Shown here: piece after piece, positions 55,995 through 64,000 of the stretch
Layout of the letters: each line of letters opens with the position of its first letter
Numbering within the stretch: the first letter of the stretch is position 1
NCBI RefSeq assembly: GCF_040954645.1
Contig: NC_092810.1
Span: forward strand, 6,866,185-6,930,184
From: Diabrotica undecimpunctata
Taxonomy: Eukaryota; Arthropoda; Insecta; Coleoptera; Chrysomelidae
Direction of reading: 5' to 3'
DNA length: 64,000 bases
The notes under the pieces: generated by a model
The model's input: the letters and a program-made list of their open reading frames with translations, nothing else
What the model was told of the DNA's origin: nothing
Database searches by the model: none
Translations under genes and position numbers: made by a program

Positions 55995-56190
55995 CAGAAA
56001 AGAGAAAAGTACGTTATTTTCAAGGCATCAACACTTGTAACAAGTTTTAATTGTCTGAGTAAAAATAAGGTACCAGAAGATTTACCTTTCAGATGGTCAA
56101 TATGGTTATACCAAGTCAATGTGTTGTCAACTGTTATGCCTAACAATTTGACATTATTTTTTTCAACAATCACATCGAAGGTAGACAAAA
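55995..56190 (-). pseudogene. Jockey-type reverse transcriptase thumb fragment
   Basis: From 56188 the minus strand reads DVIVEKNNVKLLGITVDNTL, TWYNHIDHLKGKSSGTLFLL, RQLKLVTSVDALKITYFSLF. The K-L-L-G-I-x-V-D-x-x-L-T-W..H box and Y-F-S-L-F follow the YADD region in jockey/R1 types. It ends exactly at the truncated arm of the mariner-like element. Confidence 0.75.
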
Positions 56191-56219
56191 AAATTAAATT
56201 TCACAGGTAGGTTAAATGG

Positions 56220-57290
56220 GAGGTAGTTCAATATTAAAATCTAATAAGTATCTATTAGCTCGTTCAAAGGTACAGGATCCCTATTTCTTTTTTGATAGAC
56301 TTCCTGGAACCTGTTAGCAAAAGCGTGATGGAGAGCTGGATTTTATAGGAGTTGGGTTAGATTTTATATTTAAGACATACGATAGAGTAAAGTATTTTCT
56401 GCTTAGGTTTAAGGGTGGCTTTCCAGCTTCACAGAGTAGACTGTCCACAGAACTGGTGCAATATGCTCCAAGAGCAAGTCTAACGGCTGAACTCTGACGA
56501 GTATCCAAGGTTTTGAGCAATGCTTGGTCTGCGGAGTTATACAAAACACATCCGTGGTCCAGTTTTGATGTAATTAAAGCTCTCTATAAAAAATAGAGAG
56601 CTGAAAAATTTGCTCCACAATTTTTATGTGATACAGATTTCATAATGTTTAGTCCAGCTTGGCACGATAGTCTCAGCGAGTGTATATGACTTGTCCAGCT
56701 TAATTTTGAGTCCAGTTGCATCTCTAGGAATTTTATTTCTTTTGTATATTCTATAGGAGAATTGTATAAAAATAGATTTGGGATCTTTTGTGGATTTGAT
56801 TTTCGTTAAAAATGTATAGCTTTGGTTTTTGTAGGGGAAAACTGGAGCCCAATATTTTTAGACCACGATTTTATCGACTTAAGAACTGCAGCAATACGAT
56901 TATGAGCAGATAATATGTGTCTATTTCTTGCTAGAATTACCAGAATTACAAAAAAGTTTTAACTGTGCCATTGTAGTACGACAAAACATTGTTAATAGCA
57001 ATTAAAAATAGGGCTACGCTTAGATACGAGTCCTGTGGAATTCCGATTTTCGGTAATTTAGATTCACAGATTCAGACAAATGGTTATTAATTCAAACTTG
57101 GAAATATCGTTGCCGTAGAAAGTTTGAAATAAAAGCAATCATGTTACCGTGACTCTTCCAATTGTGGAGTGTAGTTAAAATATCATAGCGCCATACTGTA
57201 TCAAAAGCCTTTTTTACATCAAAGAATATGGCTGAACATTTTTGATTGCATATAAATGCTTCATGAATTTCTGATAACAATTATATTAGG
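56220..57290 (-). pseudogene. I/jockey-type LINE reverse transcriptase fragment
   Basis: From 57280 down: EIHEAFICNQKCSAIFFDVK, KAFDTVWRYDILTTLHNW, AFISNFLRQRYFQV, then IPQDSYLSVALFLIAINNVL near 57000-57040 (the P-Q-G-S box altered to P-Q-D-S). The YADD box is replaced by a short in-frame gap. Next come LKSIKSWSKNIGLQFSPTKT, FLEMQLDSKLSWTSHIHSLR, TSKLDHGCVLYNSADQALLK and TLDTRQSSAVRLALGAYCTS, SLLCEAGKPPLNLSRKYFTL. It lacks the active site and both ends. It is a different family from the fragment at 55995-56190. Confidence 0.8.
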
Positions 57291-58684
57291 TTATCTAATG
57301 TTAATATTCCATCTTCTTAAATCGATGGATACGCTTTTCGTCTCTTCACAGTACAGTTGTATAGATGTACCGTATTTCCTTAATAATTTATAAGAATATA
57401 CACTTTGACTTATACCCTCTTGAGAATAACGACACACAATCAATGTGGATGTCAACTATTTAGTTTCCGTATGTCGCAATGATGTCCATCTGTCTATTTA
57501 AAAAAAGCTGAAGAACTACCATACATCACTTATATATAGCTGCTCATTTTTTCATACAATCTATTAATATACGGAACATTTAATATGAAATATGACGTCA
57601 ACAATGATATTTTTAACTAGAATAACCTCAACCTGTGTTAACACATTGAAAGTGAATTGAAAACATTAAGTTGGACAATAAATACAACTGTTTGAATGCT
57701 TTTAGCAATCCAACTATGTAGGTAGAGCCTTGCGAAGATTTGAATCATTCTGTACGGTTGTATCACAACATATTGTATTTTTCAGTTGTCTAACTAATTT
57801 ATATACGAGAGGATGGTGAAAATATTAATATAAATATAAATAAATAACTGTTTTATATCAACAAAACATTTAAAATTACAAAAACAATCGGTTGTTGTTA
57901 AAGTGAATTGTGGTGACTATTTAATCAACGATAACTGTTTATTCTTCAGACTACAATCCAATTTTCAGGGTAAGTAATGTTAAATGAGTTTTTTGTTGGT
58001 TTTACCTTTTAGTTACTTAGTAAGTCAATTACGGTATAGACTGGACGTCTGGATTTTTTGTACAACCCCAACTCCGTATTGTGACATGTGTGTTCCAATG
58101 GAACAGTGGGACCCACATGTTCGAAGGTCAAATCGGTCACACTCCGTAATGAAATCCTAATTAACCCCCAAGATATAATCAATCACCTCTTCCCATCGCA
58201 GGACATAACGAATGAGGTGGCTTTCTACTGAAAGTTACTTTGGATGCCTTGGATAATGGAACATCCTCTGTTTTACTTTATATGTTTAAGCCACTTGATG
58301 TTATAGTAAAAAATGACTGAATTTATTTTTTACATGACTTAGGACTTGTATCCCAAAATGTGTGTGTCCGGACAGCGAGTCACCGACTTAAGTAATTGAC
58401 TTCCCGCCCGGATTGTGTATGCTTGATCACTCAGCTGCCGAATAGGTAAAATAAATTTTGTTCTCCCATTCAGCTGAGAGCGCCCGAAGGGGGAATCTAC
58501 AGATCAGCAATCTCAACCTAAGCTCATTATGGTATCAATTGGCGCAATCCTAAACTTCCTCTAATATACTTATTCTTAATTTTGTCTTTTTTGTCAGGAT
58601 ACATATGTGTATGTATCAAAAATTTAACCAAATTGCAAAGCATAATAAAATCTAATGAACAAGGTTACTGCATGTAATACCCAA

Positions 58685-58686
<2 letters not shown>
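57291..58686. other. No gene seen
   Basis: AT-rich with a mixed part at 58040-58530 that shows no frame or repeat I can name. Confidence 0.45.

Positions 58687-58737
<51 letters not shown>
58687..58737. repeat. TA microsatellite
   Basis: About 51 bases of TA repeat without a recognisable LINE upstream. Confidence 0.95.
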
Positions 58738-58740
<3 letters not shown>

Positions 58741-58938
58741 AAAGTCAAAGACAGTAACTGGTTACTGGTAAACACAGACGGTTGACGGTAACCGGGAACG
58801 ACCCAATACTAAGGAAGCAAAAAAACGGGTGCTTCTAAGTGAGTGTCTTTTATTAAAAGTCAAGCTTTCGCCACATAATTTTGGGCTTCATTAGAACTTG
58901 CTGTAATGAAAAAACATTCTTTACAATATCATAATTTT
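58738..58938. other. Unassigned, possible Penelope-like debris
   Basis: GTCAAGCTTTCGCCACATAA then TTGGGCTTCATTAGAAC resembles terminal sequences of Penelope-like retroelements by eye. No protein or ribozyme motif supports it. Confidence 0.2.
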
Positions 58939-59042
58939 AGTATATTACTTTATGAGGCGGAGAAGCATGACTTTTCTTGACGCGCCCGATAATAGAGGGC
59001 AAGTCAAGAAAAGTCGCTTCTTTGCCGAATAAAGTATACTAT
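58939..59042. repeat. Inverted repeat, about 45-bp arms
   Basis: AGTATATTACTTTATGAGGC..GAAGCATGACTTTTCTTGAC pairs with GTCAAGAAAAGTCGCTTC..ATAAAGTATACTATT on the other side of a loop of about 10 bases. It lies 230 bp upstream of the recombinase start codon. Confidence 0.8.
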
Positions 59043-59270
59043 TTTTTCTTCAAACATAGCAATTTTCAACCATAAATAGTACAATTCATACGCTATTTTT
59101 ACTCGAAATTAACTGTGACAACTATCAAAGTCGTCTAGATGTTAGAAATTAAAATAATTAAGTCGTCGGTGGGATTTGCGTCTCCCTGGTTACAGTTGTT
59201 TGACAGTTGTTTGCAATTATTAAAGACAGCTTATTGTTGTTGCAACCGCAAGCGCAAATTTAGTGCGAAA

Positions 59271-60051
59271 ATGGAAAACCTAAACGAATATGAGTCTGCG
59301 GCTAATGATGCAGTAGCACGTTTGGGGCCCTCCAAGTCCGGAATAAAGTATCGGTTAGCGTACAAGCACTTCCAAGAGTGGTGCGATACAAGAGGAGTAC
59401 GGCAAGTTACCGAAGACGTTTTACTGGCATATTTTAATATAATGGAAAATGAAAATAAATGGAAATCTTCTACAATGTGGTCACGATACTCTATGATAAA
59501 ATCCGAGTTAGTTATTAGAAAAAATGTGGATATAAGCAAATTTTTAAAGTTACGTGCCTTTCTGAAAAAAACAAGCGAAGGATATACTGCAAAGAAGTCT
59601 AAAGTTTTCACTAAAGACGAGTTTGATAAATTTTTGTTTAAAGCGCCAGATAAGTAGTATTTAGGATTAAAGGTAAAAAAAATTATGTTGCAAAGCATGT
59701 AGTATACTCTACTAAATTATAAAAATATTTCAGATTGTTTTGTTAATTGGGGTTACCGGCGCCTGTCGATGCGACAAAATGGTAAAAATGAAGACTGTGG
59801 ACATTGAGGATAAACAAAATGTAATAATTATCAAAATCCCAGACAGTAAAACACGACAAATTAGATATTTTACGATAGTTGGTCAAAACTACATTAAACT
59901 GTATAAAAAGTATGCATCACTGCGGCCTGAAAATTTCACAGAAAACCGATTTTTTATCAAGTACCAAAATGGAAAGTGTTACCGAAGCGTTATGGGAATA
60001 CATTCGATCAGCGCAGTAGCCCAAAAAGTAGCTAAACCAAATTTATCTTAA
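59271..60051 (+). pseudogene. Crypton-like tyrosine recombinase, N-terminal and core exons
   Basis: Exon 1 starts at ATG 59271 (MENLNEYESAANDAVARLG). It contains the helical DNA-binding region (AYKHFQEWCDTRGVRQVTED, VLLAYFNIMENENKWKSSTM, WSRYSMIKSELVIRKN) and ends YLGLK before GTAAAA at about 59673. A TAG at 59655-59657 interrupts it just before YLGLK. Exon 2 (59733 on, after ATTTCAG) continues in phase: IVLLIGVTGACRCDKMVKMK with the first catalytic Arg, VIIIKIPDSKTRQIRYFTIV with the Lys, RPENFTENRFFIKYQNGKCY and MGIHSISAVAQKVAK. It then loses the frame at 60050. The order and motifs match insect Crypton-related recombinases (phage-integrase fold). The H-x-x-R and Tyr motifs lie at 62433-62803. 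Confidence 0.85.
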
Positions 60052-60064
60052 AGATGCAGTAGCA

Positions 60065-60525
60065 GTAAACAAACCAACACACGTTATCAACAGTATGAAT
60101 ATTACGAGGAGCACTCCCAAATCACGATTTACAATGTATAAACGTACATAATATCCACCTCATAAACTATATAAATAGACATCGTATACGAAACTCAGCA
60201 TACCATATCATTTAGTAGTCCTTGTACGCGGAAGAATTGCTATAACTTAATTGGACCACTGTTGTTCTAGTGATAATATTTTAGCCAGGGCGTGCGTCAG
60301 GGTATTACAGTGCTTGAATTTATTCATTTATATTTATAATAAATGTTATCATTTATATTTTATGATCAGAAGAATAACAAAGATACAATTAATTTAATAA
60401 ATGTTAGAATGAGGTTTTCCAACAACATAATATGCGAATTCGTTATTGTAATGCATTGAATTAATAAAATTAAATTAAATATGTAAAAATTGTTTTAAAA
60501 TTAAATGTAATATCTAATGGCGGTT
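60065..60525 (+). repeat. Direct repeat, copy 1
   Basis: Two blocks (ATCAACAGTATGAATATTAC.. at 60086 and GTTAGAATGAGGTTTTCCAA.. at 60403) recur at 60818 and 60979 in the same order and orientation, with about 10-15 percent difference by eye. The distance between blocks is shorter in copy 2. Confidence 0.8.
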
Positions 60526-60692
60526 TCCCACCAAACGGACAAAATAAAAACAAAACAAAACACAAACTCGTATCCAATAAAACAAAATAGCAACTTTTCA
60601 CAAATTTTACTAAAGACTGGCGTGTTTTGAAACAGTTCGTTTTGTTTTTCGAGTCCCGAGTTTTTGAAACTCGAGTCTGTTTAGTGGAAACG
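60521..60692. mobile_element. Small MITE, about 170 bp
   Basis: GGTTTCCCACCAAACGGAC near 60524 and, inverted, GTCTGTTTAGTGGAAACGG near 60674 form imperfect terminal repeats of a short non-coding element lying between the two direct repeats. Confidence 0.6.
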
Positions 60693-60799
60693 GTCAGTTG
60701 TGTTTATTAATGGACTACCTCACCTCTAACGTTACAATGGGCGGGGCTTCGAAAACCTTTCTAAACATTTCTACACTAAATACAAGATAGAGCTGCAGT

Positions 60800-61105
60800 A
60801 AGTATAAATAAACCGTCAACAGTATGATTGTTACGAGGGGCACTCCCACATCATGATTTTAACGATGTATAAACCTATATTTTCCTGTATTATGAAATAC
60901 ATATGAAAATATGAAGTAGACATCGTAGCATAAGTCGTTCACAGGAATAACAGAACTGAAAATAACTGAATAAACATGTTAGAATGAGGTTTTTCAACAA
61001 CATAATAACGTGAATCCGTTATTGTAATGCACGGAATTAAAATACAATTACATTAAATGTGTAAAAATGTTTTAAAATTAAACGTAATATTTAAGGTTGA
61101 AACGA
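60800..61105 (+). repeat. Direct repeat, copy 2
   Basis: Second copy of 60065-60525; begins GTCAACAGTATGATTGTTAC and ends near GTAATATTTAAGGTTGA. Confidence 0.8.
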
Positions 61106-61632
61106 AGTTGCCACTCGTGAACTGAGCTCTTAATGGCACTCCATTCGTTGGTTTAAGGAAATCGAAATTTCAAAGCAAAAACCTATGCAAAGGTCAGAAA
61201 AATCTTGTCAAAAATAAAAACATTCAACATATCTGAGTAATAAATAAAACAAAAAACTCAAAGTGTAACTTAGGTAATATTTTACTCAGAATCTACCTCA
61301 AGTGCCTGTGAATACCTTCTTTTTTCTTTACCCATTTCATCTACAATATGCTTACAATAGTGTATTTTTTTTATGTTTATTCACAATAGTCAAAAGCTCG
61401 ACTTTTAGAACTGAATTGTCAAAACTTTTGATTGCAGCCACTTTTGAATATCCGCTTTCTTCAACTCGGTTGTCGATATTTATTAAACGGGGAGTATATA
61501 ACGAATATATTAAGATAGAAAAAAACATGGCGACTACCAAAATGGCACTACACAGGATCTTGATTATATAGAACGTATAGTTACGTACGAGATATCATAA
61601 AGCACTATGAATGAAAATAAATTTACTATAGA
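61106..61632. other. No gene seen
   Basis: Contains GTATATAACGAATATATTAA at 61494, a third copy of the core of the fold-back element that follows; otherwise nothing. Confidence 0.5.
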
Positions 61633-61843
61633 CAAATTTTGATTTATTGACTTAAGGAAGGCCTCTGGCTGAGGCAAATGAAAAGGGACGATATAACGAA
61701 TCTATTAAGATGTGTAATTGATTTTCTATCTTAATATATTCGTTATATCCTTCCTTTCATTTTCTATATCGCGTGATAGGATTTGATCAGTTGTTTATTT
61801 TGTACTCAGCCAGAAGCCTTCTTAGTCAATAAATCAAAATTTG
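61633..61843. mobile_element. Fold-back element, 211 bp
   Basis: CAAATTTTGATTTATTGACT at 61633 pairs with the inverted sequence ending at 61843, and GATATAACGAATCTATTAAG (61691 on) pairs with the inverted 61725-61750 around a 17-base loop. Between these pairs the right arm has about 45 extra bases. It is a hairpin-forming non-coding repeat. Confidence 0.75.
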
Positions 61844-62432
61844 GCATACGGTTTTGCTTTCGTATTAAATTATTAAAACAATATGTAAAATTACAGTTTT
61901 GTTTACTATGAATAACAAATATAAAATATGCAATGTTAGTATGGTTTTCAAGGAAATCCAATGCAGCAACTTAAAATATTTGTCATAAACGAAAATTTTA
62001 TATTAAAAAAATTATACTAAAAAAACAAAAGTTAACGCTGGTTTAAATTGTGAGAATTGCGACGCCTATGTTAATTAGTCATTTTCTATTGATTTTACAC
62101 AATTTACTTTAAAAAATAAGTGTATTTGATGTTTCGATTTCGATCGTTTAAGTGTCAAAACAACGTTGCAATTACTGCTTTATTATTTTTGTCAAACCAT
62201 AAGTGTCTTTTTATTTTACAGTAGTGAAGCTAATTTTGAATTTCCTTGAAAATAATACTAACATTGTATATTTTATCTTCGTTGTTCATAGTAAACAAAT
62301 CTTTAATTGTACATACTGTTTTATTAATTTGATAGGAAATATGAAAGCAAAACCGCACGCCTATGGAGTCTTACGTAGCATAGCCTGGTTTTGTTTACTT
62401 TTACTGCACGTCGAATTTGAATGATGTGTAGT
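61844..62432. other. No gene seen; possible intron
   Basis: AT-rich sequence between the fold-back element and the recombinase C-terminal exon. TGATGTGTAG at 62422-62431 could be its acceptor. Confidence 0.45.
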
Positions 62433-62803
62433 TATTTAAATTTAAACGATGCAAGCGCATACACGGGTCACTCTTTACGATGAACTTCAGCAACACTTTT
62501 AATTGATGGAGGCGGAAATCTAGAATGCCTCAAACGACATGGGGGCTGGAAATCAAGCACGGTTGCCGAAGGATATATAGAGGATTCAATAAGAAATAAG
62601 AACGATAATGCTCAAAAAATTTTAAACCCTCATGATTCGCCAACATCGGGAATGATTGCTGAAAGTTGTTCTCGACCATCAGTATCATCAACAATTACCA
62701 ATGCGTATCAAGAGTCGGGAACATTTTTGCACGGTTTCAATTTTGAAAATGCCTCATTAACTAATTGTACTTTTAATATTACTATAAATAAAAATGATGT
62801 TTA
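62433..62803 (+). pseudogene. Crypton-like tyrosine recombinase, C-terminal exon
   Basis: The frame reads YLNLNDASAYTGHSLR, TGA, TSATLLIDGGGNLECLKRHG, GWKSSTVAEGYIEDSIRNKN and runs open to DV and TAA at 62803. G-H-S-L-R holds the H-x-x-R pair, R-H-G-G-W the second His, and A-E-G-Y-I the catalytic Tyr of tyrosine recombinases. The TGA replaces the second Arg of the family's H-x-F-R-R block (a CGA to TGA change would do this). It supplies exactly what the core exon at 59733-60051 lacks and lies 2.4 kb downstream. It is either the last exon of that gene or the end of a second copy. The region after the Tyr is Ser/Thr/Asn-rich. Confidence 0.85.
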
Positions 62804-62875
62804 ATTGTTATTAATGACATTTGTATTGTTGCTTTGTGACATGTTTCATATTGTTGCCATGACAACATTTTTCCC

Positions 62876-62917
62876 TCCGCCGTAAAGAAATGGGAAAAAA
62901 ACTGCTGCCGGCGGAGA
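62876..62917. repeat. Short GC-rich hairpin
   Basis: CTCCGCCG and CGGCGGAG are separated by 26 bases, 70 bp after the recombinase stop. It could act as a terminator-like or end structure, but no function is shown. Confidence 0.5.
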
Positions 62918-63464
62918 CATCAAACTTTGACAGGATCAAGTTAGATAAGTAATGTCATCATTATTTGACGTTTGAAGAAAAAAGATATTTACAAAAGTTC
63001 TGAGCGTAAAAAAAATCCTACCTAAACGTTAAAATATACTTTAAGCGATAGATGTAAATAGCGTTTAGAATTTTTTTTATAAATTGTTATATAAACAATA
63101 ATAAACCTAACTTTTTTATAAAAGGAATCCAATTAAGCCAAGTTTACATAACTGGAACTACAAAAAAATCTGCAATGATAAGTATACAGATATCTTTTAT
63201 GCAATCATATTTCATTCTTATCAACTAGTACATAATTATTTTTAACGGTTATGTTTGTCTTAATTACGTAGAACATATCAGTTACATCCTACAACTTCCT
63301 AAATGCAACAAGTCCACTTTTTCTTTAAAAATCAGTTTATCGCCGTAATTTTAAAGATAAGTTAACATTTTTTTCATTTCGTTAAGGAAACATTTTATTT
63401 TTCTTTTTTATTTCGATGGTAGTATTGCTTAGTTAATGCAGTAAAGAGTTTTTGTCGAAATACA
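62918..63464. other. No gene seen
   Basis: AT-rich, no frame or repeat recognised. Confidence 0.5.
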
Positions 63465-63548
63465 ATCATCATCATCATCACCCAGCCCTTTGCGTTCACC
63501 ACTGGACATAGGCCTCCCTCATTTTTGTCCATTGTGCTCTATCTTGAG
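63465..63548 (-). pseudogene. RTE-type LINE, last 80 bp
   Basis: The minus strand reads AQDRAQWTKMREAYVQW and ends in a GGGCTGGGTGATGATGATGA tail, the C-terminus and repeat tail of an RTE-type LINE that was 5'-truncated almost completely. Confidence 0.65.
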
Positions 63549-63615
63549 CTTCTTCTTCTTTTTTTAGTGCCTCTTCTGTCGTAGATTGGATATCATTAGG
63601 ACGATTCTAAGATGG
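63549..63615 (-). pseudogene. LINE C-terminal tail fragment
   Basis: The minus strand reads LRIVLMISNLRQKRH and a run of AAGAAGAAG, matching the last residues (VKIVMIISNLRSGDGT) of the copy at 48345-52510. The two tails at 63465-63615 are head to tail. Confidence 0.6.
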
Positions 63616-64000
63616 GTAGGACCCAGGACCAGGACCAGGACCTAGGACGTTGTCAACCGTTCGTTAAAGTTCTTAGATTTCAGGGAAAATTAAAATATTG
63701 CACCCTCAGTGCAAGACTGCAGTAAATCAGAATAATTAAGTTTCGAGATAAAGACGATTTTGTTTATTTTCGTGCTAATATCGGTGAAATAAGACACAAT
63801 TTTTAAGAAAAATTAACATTTAATTATGATTTTGCATGCTTTTCAGCCTATATTACATTAACCAAAAATAGAAATTTAAATAAAATAATACTAATGCCAA
63901 AAAATTAGGAATTTCAAAGTTACAACACTTTTGCACGGAGAAAATTGTAAAAAGTGTAGACACATATTCTGTTTTAGTTGTTGTCTTCTTCTCGTATATC
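63616..64000. other. No gene; short hexamer repeat
   Basis: AGGACC-like hexamers repeat about six times at 63618-63650; the rest is AT-rich. Confidence 0.6.

Noticed and set aside
58738..58938. Penelope-like terminal repeat with hammerhead ribozyme
   Set aside because: Only a loose resemblance in sequence; no CTGATGA..GAAA ribozyme core found.
1..64000. CRISPR arrays, bacterial operons, tRNA genes
   Set aside because: No regularly spaced repeats, no Shine-Dalgarno-spaced gene runs and no tRNA cloverleaf were seen; the sequence is eukaryotic in character.

Overview
The window reads as AT-rich, repeat-laden nuclear DNA of an insect. The evidence is spliced genes with GT..AG introns, a 28S rRNA fragment of eukaryotic type, and insect-type transposable elements: LINEs of several lineages, piggyBac, Tc1/mariner, pogo/Tigger, hAT, BEL/Pao and Crypton-like elements. 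A beetle with a large genome would fit, but that is inference; no host marker gene here fixes the species.

Only one host gene can be supported. Its last two coding exons lie at 9895-10072 and 15320-15466 on the + strand. They are separated by a 5.2-kb intron holding a Tc1 fragment, a piggyBac remnant and a 5'-truncated LINE with its target-site duplication. Almost everything else is mobile DNA or anonymous AT-rich sequence.

Layout: 0.4-4.7 kb LINE fragments; 5.3-7.5 kb a complete but dead piggyBac with TTAA ends; 8.6-9 kb a jockey-type tail; 9.9-15.5 kb the host gene end; 15.8-16.4 kb a 590-bp MITE; 16.5-18.5 kb a piggyBac remnant fused to a jockey remnant; 20.0-21.6 kb an RTE-type LINE with a 14-bp target-site duplication; 22-30 kb a Tc1 end, several LINE copies and a 28S rRNA fragment; 30.4-33.0 kb a complete DNA transposon with a two-exon transposase of a little-studied family; 34-36 kb an RTE copy; 36.8-41.4 kb a Tigger element carrying nested insertions (LINE, then a probable solo LTR inside the LINE's TA tail, plus a second LINE fragment); 42.5 kb a near-perfect palindrome; 42.7-46.5 kb LINE fragments; 47.8-48.2 kb BEL/Pao; 48.3-52.5 kb a LINE split by a complete hAT element; 53.4-56.0 kb a mariner-like element with an intact 349-residue transposase and inverted repeats over 400 bp long; 56-57.3 kb jockey fragments; 59-62.8 kb a broken Crypton-like tyrosine recombinase gene with duplicated and fold-back repeats inside it; 63.5 kb two short LINE tails.

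The best candidates for active or little-described elements are the 2.6-kb transposon at 30434-33025 (599-residue protein, 29-bp inverted repeats, ATAT duplication), the DD41D-spaced mariner-like element at 53399-55994, and the recombinase locus at 59-62.8 kb. All functional calls are from motif reading only; no database search was run.
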